Shown one piece after another: positions 7,489-13,756 of a stretch of 13,756 bases of DNA; position 1 is the stretch's first letter, and every line of letters begins with the position of its first letter. The translations under genes and the position numbers were made by a program. The DNA is from BS750m-G4 sp964472195 (lineage in GTDB: Bacteria > Bacteroidota > Ignavibacteria > Tepidaquicellales > Tepidaquicellaceae): the NCBI GenBank assembly GCA_964472195.1, contig CAYYJH010000075.1, forward strand, positions 1 through 13,756, in the 5' to 3' direction. A model generated the notes under the pieces. It saw nothing but the letters and a program-made list of their open reading frames with translations. It was not told where the DNA came from and did no database searches.

Positions 7489-8115
7489 TTAATAGTTCTT
7501 TATTTTATCTTTCAAATATTTATTCAATAATTCCCTACCGCGAAAGATATGTGCTTTAACAGTTCCCAACGGAAGTTCTAATTCTTTAGCAATTTCTTCG
7601 TAATCTTTTTCTTCTTTGTGTCTGAGTACAATAACTTTTTTATATTTCATCGGCAGGTTTTCAATAGCTTCATCGATTATTTTTTTTCTCTGGCTTGTTA
7701 TAATATTTTTATCGGGTTTGTAATCGTGATCCGGAATTTCGAATTTGAATTCGTCATCAGTAGTAACAATATTTTTATCGATTGAAAATGTATTTAATTT
7801 CTTCTTTCTAAGGTAATCAATACAGTTATTCGTTGCAATCTTGAAAAGCCAGGTAGAAAATGCAAATTGTCTGTCAAATTTATCTAAAGATTTAAAAGCT
7901 TTTATAAAAGCTTCCTGTGTTAAATCTTCGACATCTTCTTTTTTAAATATCATCCTGTATATCAAATTATAGATTAATTTATAGTACTTCTGCATCAATT
8001 TATCGAAAGCACTTTCTTCACCGGAAAGAGCTTTCTTGATAAGATTAATATCTTCTAATTTTGAATTATGCCTGGATTCTTTATTCATATACCAATGCCG
8101 ATTATTTTCATCCAT
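7489..8115 (-). CDS. ECF-type RNA polymerase sigma factor
   Basis: A 208-residue alternative sigma factor with only regions 2 and 4, as expected for the extracytoplasmic-function (sigma-70 group 4) family. Region 2 spans about 36-105, with DVEDLTQEAFIKAF at 61-74 and the promoter-melting/-10 reading stretch FSTWLFKIATNNCIDYLRK at 86-104. A linker follows at 106-142. Region 4 spans about 143-200, with helix-turn-helix DYEEIAKELELPLGTVKAHI at 171-190 reading the -35 element. The ATG at 8115 is weakly supported by a GGA about 6 bases upstream; M10 (8088) is an alternative. No anti-sigma gene lies beside it: downstream is mutS, upstream a 234-base gap. The subgroup and signal cannot be told from sequence alone. 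Confidence 0.93.
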   Translation of the reverse strand: MDENNRHWYMNKESRHNSKLEDINLIKKALSGEESAFDKLMQKYYKLIYNLIYRMIFKKEDVEDLTQEAFIKAFKSLDKFDRQFAFSTWLFKIATNNCIDYLRKKKLNTFSIDKNIVTTDDEFKFEIPDHDYKPDKNIITSQRKKIIDEAIENLPMKYKKVIVLRHKEEKDYEEIAKELELPLGTVKAHIFRGRELLNKYLKDKIKNY

Positions 8116-8294
8116 TTTCCAGCTATAAAAAATTGATTAGTATTTATGACAGAAGTCATCAGTAAATTATTTATAATTTTAAAAGTGAAGAATGTAAATC
8201 TATGAAATAGAATTGTAAAAAGTACATCTATTATGATAGAATTTCAATAAAGAAAAAGGCAGTGACAAGTATATCAGCTTAATAATGAGAGTAA

Positions 8295-8311
8295 TGTAAT
8301 TTAAAATTACA
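8295..8311. repeat. 17-bp perfect inverted repeat between the CMD and sigma factor genes
   Basis: TGTAATTT and AAATTACA flank a single A (8303). It lies 38 bases past the stop of the carboxymuconolactone decarboxylase-family gene and about 180 bases upstream of the sigma factor ATG. It has the same 8-1-8 geometry as the palindrome at 4712-4728 but a different sequence. No U-run follows, so it is a weak terminator candidate; an operator is possible. In DNA this AT-rich, chance is a real alternative. The rest of the 8116-8349 gap shows no gene and no convincing promoter. Confidence 0.45.
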
Positions 8312-8349
8312 CAGTAAGTGGTTTTCAAAAGAGCTTATGCAAAAATATA

Positions 8350-8892
8350 CTATTTAAAAGGATCTTCAAAACCTTGAGGCAGCGGAACATCAAAAGCTAA
8401 AGTGAAAGAAGCAATTAACGAATAAAAACCGCACAGTATTACGATCTCAATTAAATCCTTCGTCCCAAGCTCTTTTTCGACTGAATTATGAAGCTCATCC
8501 GGGATTGAATCCCTTTTTAAAACACAGTCCGCAATTTGCATTGCTTGTGAAATTCTATTATTAAATTCGGTGTGTGGTTTACCGGCTTTAATCTTATTTA
8601 TGACCTCTTCGGAAATACCAGCTTTTATCGCATATGGTTCATGTTTAATCCATTCGTACCCACAGTTTAATTTTCTGGAAACATAAAGTATAATAATTTC
8701 ACGAATGTCATCTGGAAGTGCTCCCTCGAAGCGAAGAAATGTTCCGAGCCGTCCAATGTGTTTTAATGCTTTGGGGTGATTGAGCATGGATTCGTATAGT
8801 CCATCTACGCTGCCGCGTTTTTCGAGTAATTTGTTGTATACTTTTAAAGCTCCCGGGCTAAGTGAGTTTGTTGGTTCTGGTAATTGTGACAT
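8350..8892 (-). CDS. carboxymuconolactone decarboxylase (CMD) family protein
   Basis: A 180-residue, all-helical cytoplasmic protein of the CMD/AhpD-like family. The diagnostic stretch is NCGYEWIKHEPYAIKAGISE at 76-95, preceded by LPDDIREIIILYVSR at 59-73, a typical CMD helix. The catalytic-type position shows C77, E80 and H84: AhpD peroxidases have C-x-x-C before the histidine, but here the second cysteine is replaced by glutamate. So this is not a CxxC alkylhydroperoxidase; it is closer to the CMD subgroup with a (C/R)-x-YEW-x-x-H motif. The substrate is unknown; members act as decarboxylases, reductases or remain uncharacterised. The ATG is well supported by AAGGAG five bases upstream. It appears monocistronic, divergent from rimO. 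Family call firm, reaction unknown. Confidence 0.9.
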   Translation of the reverse strand: MSQLPEPTNSLSPGALKVYNKLLEKRGSVDGLYESMLNHPKALKHIGRLGTFLRFEGALPDDIREIIILYVSRKLNCGYEWIKHEPYAIKAGISEEVINKIKAGKPHTEFNNRISQAMQIADCVLKRDSIPDELHNSVEKELGTKDLIEIVILCGFYSLIASFTLAFDVPLPQGFEDPFK

Positions 8893-9266
8893 ATAGTCTC
8901 CTTCATCTAATTTTGTTAATGATTAATGATATGCAATTGTATTGGGAAAGTTTTCAAAGATGCAATTTACTTTTATAAAAAACAGATTAATACTTTACTT
9001 AGTTTCTTTAGAATAATTTACATAAATTCTAAATATATAACAATTATTTTAAATTGTTCAATTTGTAATCTTTTTAGAAGTGTGATTTATTCTATCGCAA
9101 GAGTAAAATCATTCATAATAAATGTCACAGCTATTATATTAATTGTTCTAAATTATTAGATCTGATTTTTAAGTGGATTGTCATAGTATTTGTACTGAAT
9201 TAATTGTAAAGAATATTATTGATATTTTTATTATTGTAAAGCATTCATACATCCAAACTTTTTTTA
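8893..9266. other. very AT-rich divergent intergenic region
   Basis: This 374-base stretch separates the minus-strand CMD gene from plus-strand rimO and must hold both promoters. Apart from the CMD Shine-Dalgarno site I see no coding potential, no tRNA and no strong terminator. Two inverted repeats lie next to each other: TTTAGAAT/ATTCTAAA (9007-9014 and 9026-9033, 11-base loop) and AACAATT/AATTGTT (9039-9045 and 9052-9058, 6-base loop). No convincing promoter pair stands out; the closest for rimO is a TTG with TATTTTTA 16 bases later, which is weak. Confidence 0.6.
8898..8903 (-). promoter_or_regulatory. strong Shine-Dalgarno site of the CMD gene
   Basis: Minus-strand AAGGAG with a 5-base spacer to the ATG. 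It fixes the start of the CMD-family gene and shows that this organism uses anti-SD pairing for at least some genes, which matters for placing it among FCB bacteria. Confidence 0.8.
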
Positions 9267-10571
9267 TTGAAAGTAAAAAAGAATAAAATAAAAATAATAA
9301 CACTTGGTTGTTCAAAGAATCTTGTTGATTCGGAGTTTCTAATGTCCCAGTTAAAATCAAATGATATTGAACTAATTAACGATGAGAAAAAATGTGAAAC
9401 AGTAATAATTAACACATGTGGATTTATTGAAGACGCTAAACAGGAATCTATTGATACGATACTGCGTGCTGTAGAGAAAAAAAATAAGGGAGAAATCAAA
9501 GACCTGTACGTGGCTGGATGTTTATCTGACAGGTATAAATCAGTACTCGAAAAAGATATTCCGGAAGTAGATAAGTATTTCGGACAGACGGATAGACAGC
9601 AGACGGTTATGAGTATTCTAAATGAACTTGGCGTTGATTACAAGAAGGATTTAATAGGTGAAAGAACCCTAACAACCCCATCTCATTTTGCGTATTTAAA
9701 AATAAGTGAAGGATGCGACAATCCCTGCTCTTTTTGTTCTATTCCAATAATGCGTGGAGGACATATTTCAAAACCACTTGAAGATATTCTGATTGAAGCA
9801 CAGAAACTTGCTGATAAAGGTGTAAGGGAATTGATCATAATCGGGCAGGATGTAACTTATTGGGGAATGGACATCAATGGCAAAAGAAACCTTTCAAAAA
9901 TTCTTAAGGAATTGTCCCTGATAAAAGAGATAGAGTGGATAAGATTGATGTATACATATCCTTCACGGTTTCCGCTTGATGTTATAGACGTAATGAAAGA
10001 AAACAGAAAGATTTGTAATTATATTGATATTCCAATACAGCATATAGCAGAAAATGTACTGAATTCAATGAGGAGAGGAATAACACGAAGAAATCAAACA
10101 AAACTTTTAGAAAAACTAAGGAAAGAAGTGCCGGGTATTGCGATTCGAACCACTTTACTGGTTGGGTATCCTGATGAAACCGAAAATGATTTCGAAGAGT
10201 TGTTAGATTTTGTAAAGGAATTTAGATTTGACAGACTCGGAGTTTTCACTTATTCGAACGAGGAAGGAACTCATTCTGCTAAACTTAAAGACAGGATACC
10301 CGTAAAGGAAAAGCAGATAAGACAAAAACTTATTTTTGACGAACAAAGAAAAATTTCTTTGTCATTGAACGAAAAATGCGTGAATAAAGTCTTTAAAGTT
10401 TTGATTGATAGAAAGGAAAATGATAGTTACATTGGAAGAACATATAAAGATGCTCCTGAGATTGACGAGGAAGTAATTATTAATAGTAAGCAAAATATAA
10501 GTGTAGGTGATTTTTATAATGTTAGAATATACGACTTTGAAGAGTACGATTTGTTTGGTAAAATAAAATAA
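9267..10571 (+). CDS. rimO: ribosomal protein S12 methylthiotransferase RimO
   Basis: Radical SAM enzyme that adds a beta-methylthio group to a conserved aspartate of ribosomal protein S12, using two 4Fe-4S clusters. At 434 residues it has the family's usual length. The N-terminal UPF0004 domain supplies C15 (LGCSKN), C51 (NTCGF) and C85 (AGCLSD) for the auxiliary cluster. The radical SAM motif is C150-x3-C154-x2-C157. The C-terminal TRAM domain covers about 369-434, and GRTYKDAPEIDEEV at 390-403 is the RimO-type signature that separates it from MiaB. The start is a TTG: no ATG or GTG lies in frame between the upstream stop at 9237 and the conserved LGCSKN, and no Shine-Dalgarno site precedes it. 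All catalytic cysteines are present. The GWxTD gene follows 34 bases after its stop. Confidence 0.96.
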   Translation: MKVKKNKIKIITLGCSKNLVDSEFLMSQLKSNDIELINDEKKCETVIINTCGFIEDAKQESIDTILRAVEKKNKGEIKDLYVAGCLSDRYKSVLEKDIPEVDKYFGQTDRQQTVMSILNELGVDYKKDLIGERTLTTPSHFAYLKISEGCDNPCSFCSIPIMRGGHISKPLEDILIEAQKLADKGVRELIIIGQDVTYWGMDINGKRNLSKILKELSLIKEIEWIRLMYTYPSRFPLDVIDVMKENRKICNYIDIPIQHIAENVLNSMRRGITRRNQTKLLEKLRKEVPGIAIRTTLLVGYPDETENDFEELLDFVKEFRFDRLGVFTYSNEEGTHSAKLKDRIPVKEKQIRQKLIFDEQRKISLSLNEKCVNKVFKVLIDRKENDSYIGRTYKDAPEIDEEVIINSKQNISVGDFYNVRIYDFEEYDLFGKIK

Positions 10572-10595
10572 TTTTTTAAATGAATACTTTTTAAT

Positions 10596-10600
10596 GGAGG
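10596..10600 (+). promoter_or_regulatory. Shine-Dalgarno site that sets the GWxTD gene start
   Basis: GGAGG followed by a 5-base spacer and ATG at 10606. It overlaps an earlier in-frame ATG at 10594, which has no site of its own, so 10606 is the better start. Confidence 0.75.
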
Positions 10601-10605
10601 TTGTT

Positions 10606-11949
10606 ATGTTTAATCGAAAACATTTCTCCGCAGGTATGAATAAACCCGGGTTTGTGTTTACAGTATCCTTGTTATTTTTCTATCTGATGTTTGTTTTTTT
10701 CATTATCGGGAATTTACACGCCCAGATAGAAAACAAATCAATAACAAATCTCAATAAAGATAAACAATATTTTTATATTGACCCGCTTGTTTTTTATGAT
10801 CCGGACAGTTCGGGAGGAAGGCTTGATCTCTACGTTGAAATTCCTTTGAATAATTTACAGTTCATAAAAAGTCCATCTTCAGATAATTATGAATCACGCA
10901 TAGATTATTCAGTTGTAATAAAGGATACAAAAGGTGAGACGGTGATCAATGACATTCAAAACAGGGATTACACTCTCTCAAAAGAAGAACTTTCAACTGT
11001 TGATGAAAAATCCGAATATATAATTACACAATATTATCTTGCTCCCGGTATATATGATTTAACTTTTCTGTTGAGAGATAAAAATAACTTAAAGGAATAC
11101 ACTAAAAGTAAGACCTTCGAAGTAAAGTATATTAAAATTAAGGACATTGCATTAAGCGATGTTATGATAATATCCCAGTATAATGAGGAAGAAGGAAAGA
11201 AGATACTAACCCCTTTGGTTAACAATAATATTGGAAATTTAAAAGACTTCTATTTGTTCTTTGAAGTTTACAATCAAATAGAAAATCCAATACCTGCTTC
11301 TCTTAGTTATAAGATTGTTAACGGGAAAAATGAGGAAATAATAAAAGGAACATTCGATTATGTGTTGCAAACAGGAGCAAACAAAAAGATCGAGAAGCTG
11401 CCTGCAAAAGATTTCGTAGTAGGCGATTACAAACTCGAAATTACCAATGACGCATTAAATGACCTTGTTGCAAGTAAGGAATTCCATTTTGATTGGTCAC
11501 ATTTACCTGCAAATCTCAAAGACCTTAACCTGGCAATAGACCAATTGATTTACGTTGCCAAACCAGATGAAATCGACCATATAAAAGAAGCTAAGACTAA
11601 CGTTGAAAAAGAAAAGAGATTTATAAAATTCTGGAAAGACCACGATCCAACACCGAACACTCCAAAGAATGAATTAATGAATGAGTATTACACCAGGATT
11701 AAAATTGCAAACGAAAGGTATTCGCATTATTTTGATGGGTGGAGAACAGACAGAGGAATGGTTTTCATCATTTTCGGAAACCCAAGCTATATCGAACGGG
11801 AACCTTTCAGCATGAATCAAAAACCTTATGAGGTTTGGCAATACTATGAAATTAACAGGGAATTTACATTTGTTGATGAAACCGGGTTTGGAGATTACAG
11901 GCTTACGACACCTATCTGGGATGAAAACGATACAAGAATAAAATATTAA
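10606..11949 (+). CDS. exported GWxTD-domain protein
   Basis: A 447-residue protein with a long N-terminal signal sequence: basic start, hydrophobic core at about 16-34, then NLHA before a likely signal peptidase I site at residue 38-39. An internal ATG (10636) would give a more typical signal length. The mature part is beta-rich to about residue 295, probably immunoglobulin-like repeats (inferred from alternating strands such as YVVI-type and ITQYYLAPGIYDLTF). The C-terminal ~130 residues hold the domain named after GWxTD: GWRTDRG at 378-384, then FGNPSYIEREPF and EVWQYY. The domain occurs mainly in Bacteroidota, Ignavibacteriota and Acidobacteriota and has no established function. It probably shares a transcript with rimO. 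Its stop overlaps that of the convergent DUF58 gene. Family call firm; role unknown. Confidence 0.9.
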   Translation: MFNRKHFSAGMNKPGFVFTVSLLFFYLMFVFFIIGNLHAQIENKSITNLNKDKQYFYIDPLVFYDPDSSGGRLDLYVEIPLNNLQFIKSPSSDNYESRIDYSVVIKDTKGETVINDIQNRDYTLSKEELSTVDEKSEYIITQYYLAPGIYDLTFLLRDKNNLKEYTKSKTFEVKYIKIKDIALSDVMIISQYNEEEGKKILTPLVNNNIGNLKDFYLFFEVYNQIENPIPASLSYKIVNGKNEEIIKGTFDYVLQTGANKKIEKLPAKDFVVGDYKLEITNDALNDLVASKEFHFDWSHLPANLKDLNLAIDQLIYVAKPDEIDHIKEAKTNVEKEKRFIKFWKDHDPTPNTPKNELMNEYYTRIKIANERYSHYFDGWRTDRGMVFIIFGNPSYIEREPFSMNQKPYEVWQYYEINREFTFVDETGFGDYRLTTPIWDENDTRIKY

Positions 11950-12941
11950 TGTATCTTTTTTCTTTTATCGAGGTAACCGAGAAGAGCAACATCAAAAGGA
12001 GTTTCCGTAGAAATAAGTACATATTCTATATTGTTCTTCCTGCATTCTGTTTTGTATGTTTGTAAAAACTCTTTCATTGCTTCCCTGTAAGATTTCTGAA
12101 TCGCAAACGGTTGAGAGAATATTTCTTCATGTGTTTCTATGTCTACCAGCGTTACAGGGCTTCCCTCTAAAAAAGTTAGTTCTATCGGGTCGAGTACCTG
12201 GAATATAATAACTTCATCCTTGTTATACCTGAAATGTTTCAGTGCATTCATTACTTCTTTTTGATCGTCGAAGAAGTCGCTTATTACAATTACGATCCCT
12301 CTCCTCTTGATCCTGTCGGCAATTTCATTTAAACTCTTCGCAGTACCCGTCTCATGTTTAGATTTAATGTTTGAAAGTTCTTTCAATATTAGTTTGAGGT
12401 TACTGTTTGTTGAATGAGGAGGAATGTAGTTTCTTACTTTTGTATCATAAGTTGTGAGTGAGATAGCATCATTTTGCAGCAGCATTAAGTAGGAAAGTGA
12501 AGCAGCAAGGTATGAAGAATACTCTAACTTGGTTAAATTCTTTTTAATGTTTTTATTGCTCTCGTTTCCTGCTTCTTTACTGCTCTTTTTTGTGAATAAA
12601 CTACCAGTCTTCGATTTTTTGGGTTTGTTCGAGTGGCTGGATGAGTATTTCATGGACTTACTAATATCAAGCAGTATGTATGATTTTAGGTTTGTTTCTT
12701 CCTCATACTGCTTGATATAGTATCTATCGGTTCTAGCGAATATTTTCCAATCGAGATGTTTCAAATCATCCCCAGGCATGTACTGCCTGTGCTCTGCGAA
12801 TTCAACGCTGAATCCGTGATAGGGGGATTTGTGAAGTCCTGTCATGAATCCTTCCACGACAAGCCTTGCTTTTAGTTCCATGTTAGCGAGTCTTGCTACA
12901 ACGGAAGGTACAAGATATTTCCTGTAATCGGTTTCTTGCAA
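11946..12941 (-). CDS. DUF58 protein with vWA-like fold
   Basis: A 331-residue protein of the DUF58 family, usually partnered by MoxR-type AAA ATPases and Bat proteins. The DUF58 signature YMPGDDLKHLDWKIFARTDR lies at 54-73, followed by YIKQYEEETN at 75-84. A vWA-type metal site D92-x-S94-x-S96 (DISKSM) follows, with a later conserved ISDFFDD at 220-226. A Ser/Lys-rich, low-complexity stretch at about 99-135 interrupts the vWA fold directly after the metal motif. The start is a TTG: the codon just before it is a stop, and conserved DYRKYL begins at residue 5, so no later ATG fits. No transmembrane segment and no Shine-Dalgarno site are visible. The TPR lipoprotein gene ends 28 bases upstream, suggesting one operon. 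No moxR is in the window. Confidence 0.92.
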   Translation of the reverse strand: MQETDYRKYLVPSVVARLANMELKARLVVEGFMTGLHKSPYHGFSVEFAEHRQYMPGDDLKHLDWKIFARTDRYYIKQYEEETNLKSYILLDISKSMKYSSSHSNKPKKSKTGSLFTKKSSKEAGNESNKNIKKNLTKLEYSSYLAASLSYLMLLQNDAISLTTYDTKVRNYIPPHSTNSNLKLILKELSNIKSKHETGTAKSLNEIADRIKRRGIVIVISDFFDDQKEVMNALKHFRYNKDEVIIFQVLDPIELTFLEGSPVTLVDIETHEEIFSQPFAIQKSYREAMKEFLQTYKTECRKNNIEYVLISTETPFDVALLGYLDKRKKIH

Positions 12942-12969
12942 TTATTCAATTAATATAAAAAGAACCTTA

Positions 12970-13653
12970 TTATTTTGTGTCTTCATCCGGATTTTCATCA
13001 CCCTCTTGATTTTGGTCGGGCGGTACTAACTTCTTAATTTTTACTTCTTTTTCTTTTTCTTTCTTAGGTTCTTCCTTCACTTCCGTTTCTTTCTTCTCCT
13101 GGTCTCCCTTGCTTTCCTGTTCTTCTATATTCTTTAATATCATTTCTTCTACGGATGTTCCTGATTCGAGCACCTGCAGCATTATCTTTGCTGACTCGCT
13201 CATCTTGTCATCCGGGTCTGTGTCTTCGGGATATTTCTCAAGGAATTTCTTGTACGATATGATTGCGTTGTCTTTGTCCTTTAATGTTTCATCGTAAATA
13301 AAAGCCACCATGAAAAGAGACTGTTTGGCTTCTTTGCTCTCAGGGTATTTGTCGGCAATCTGCTGGTATGTCTTTATCGACTCCTGGAAATTCTTCAGGT
13401 TTTCAAAATTAATTCCTGCAATCTGGTTATAGGCAAATATTGTCTTTTCCGAATTCGGGTATTTTTCTAAGAACTCTTTGTATACGTTTATCGATTCAGT
13501 GAAAAGGTCGTTATTCGTTGTCGCAACCGCACTGTCGTAAAGTGTTTTTGCTTTGTTTAACAAAGCATCTTCTGTGACAGTATCGTCTGAACAGGATACG
13601 AGTACAACCGCAAGAAGAATTAAAGAAAGAATTTTAAATTTCAATTTTAGCAT
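12970..13653 (-). CDS. TPR-repeat lipoprotein with charged C-terminal tail
   Basis: A 227-residue lipoprotein. A hydrophobic signal (about 8-19) ends in the lipobox LVSC, with lipidated C21 and Ser at +2, which under the E. coli rule would point to the outer membrane. Three TPR-like units of the YbgF/BamD type follow at about 50-85, 87-122 and 125-142, with repeated KFLEKYP / QQIADKYPES motifs at the helix ends. Residues ~175-227 form a Lys/Glu-rich low-complexity tail with no fold expected. Likely a periplasmic-facing scaffold for protein-protein contacts in the envelope; the partner is unknown. It precedes the DUF58 gene by 28 bases on the same strand. The ATG at 13653 has no Shine-Dalgarno site. 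The remaining 103 bases upstream to the window edge are AT-rich and show nothing clear. Confidence 0.9.
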   Translation of the reverse strand: MLKLKFKILSLILLAVVLVSCSDDTVTEDALLNKAKTLYDSAVATTNNDLFTESINVYKEFLEKYPNSEKTIFAYNQIAGINFENLKNFQESIKTYQQIADKYPESKEAKQSLFMVAFIYDETLKDKDNAIISYKKFLEKYPEDTDPDDKMSESAKIMLQVLESGTSVEEMILKNIEEQESKGDQEKKETEVKEEPKKEKEKEVKIKKLVPPDQNQEGDENPDEDTK

Positions 13654-13756
13654 ATTCTTGTTTTGTTTTAATAAAAATTTTACGAAGTTATAAAAATACT
13701 TTTTAATAATTAATGATAAAACTCAACCTAATCGAAAATTTTATTTCAGGGGTTTG

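Noticed and set aside
7230..7559. 109-codon plus-strand ORF across the mutS-sigma junction
   Set aside because: It runs antisense to the firmly identified mutS N-terminus and sigma C-terminus, and crosses the octamer repeat, which is known to create spurious ORFs.
8146..8159. ATGAC-AGAA-GTCAT inverted repeat close before the sigma factor gene
   Set aside because: Only 5-bp arms; expected often by chance, with no promoter element at a matching distance.
8926..9159. 77-codon plus-strand ORF in the CMD-rimO spacer
   Set aside because: No ribosome site, composition that mirrors the AT-rich spacer (Ile/Asn/Phe-rich), no recognisable motif and overlap with both expected promoter zones.
10594..10605. 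ATG at 10594 as the GWxTD gene start
   Set aside because: This ATG overlaps the GGAGG that serves the ATG at 10606 and has no site of its own.
1..13756. CRISPR array, tRNA, rRNA, insertion sequence or integrase
   Set aside because: None seen: no regularly spaced long repeats, no tRNA-like stem set in the gaps, and no transposase or integrase motif in any large ORF.

Overview
The window reads as AT-rich chromosomal DNA (roughly one third G+C) from a free-living bacterium of the Bacteroidota/Ignavibacteriota (FCB) type. Pointers are a secreted GWxTD-domain protein, a DUF58 protein of the 'HGFSVEFAEHRQYMPGDD' type, a TPR lipoprotein with an FCB-like charged tail, and one TAnnTTTG-like promoter box. 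Strong Shine-Dalgarno sites in front of two genes argue against core Bacteroidia, which mostly lack them, and favour an Ignavibacteria/Chlorobi-like lineage. This placement is inference; there is no rRNA in the window.

Layout. Positions 1-136: short tandem repeats and a possible Cys-rich partial ORF running off the left edge. Positions 137-4657, minus strand: a tight two-gene accessory cassette. Its first gene encodes a 1066-residue protein with an N-terminal phospholipase D-like nuclease domain and an SNF2-type helicase. Three bases later begins a 438-residue AlbA_2 (Schlafen-type) plus GHKL-ATPase plus winged-helix protein. Positions 4760-8115, minus strand: mutS (mismatch recognition ATPase) preceded by an ECF sigma factor gene, with an ACACGGAG/CTCTGTGT inverted-repeat element between them. 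Positions 8350-8892, minus strand: a carboxymuconolactone decarboxylase-family protein with a strong ribosome binding site. Positions 8893-9266: a very AT-rich divergent intergenic region. Positions 9267-11949, plus strand: rimO (ribosomal protein S12 methylthiotransferase) followed by the exported GWxTD protein. Positions 11946-13653, minus strand: a DUF58/vWA protein and, upstream of it, a TPR lipoprotein. The GWxTD and DUF58 genes converge and share a TTAA at their stops.

How the genes fit together. mutS, rimO, the sigma factor and the envelope proteins look like ordinary chromosomal backbone. The helicase/AlbA_2 pair is the only accessory-looking block and is the best candidate for an uncharacterised anti-phage or DNA-processing system: a nuclease-helicase coupled to a nucleic-acid-binding ATPase. 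The last ~100 codons of the helicase gene are much richer in G+C than the rest of it, which suggests a mosaic or recombined gene. No tRNA, rRNA, CRISPR array, transposase or integrase was seen.
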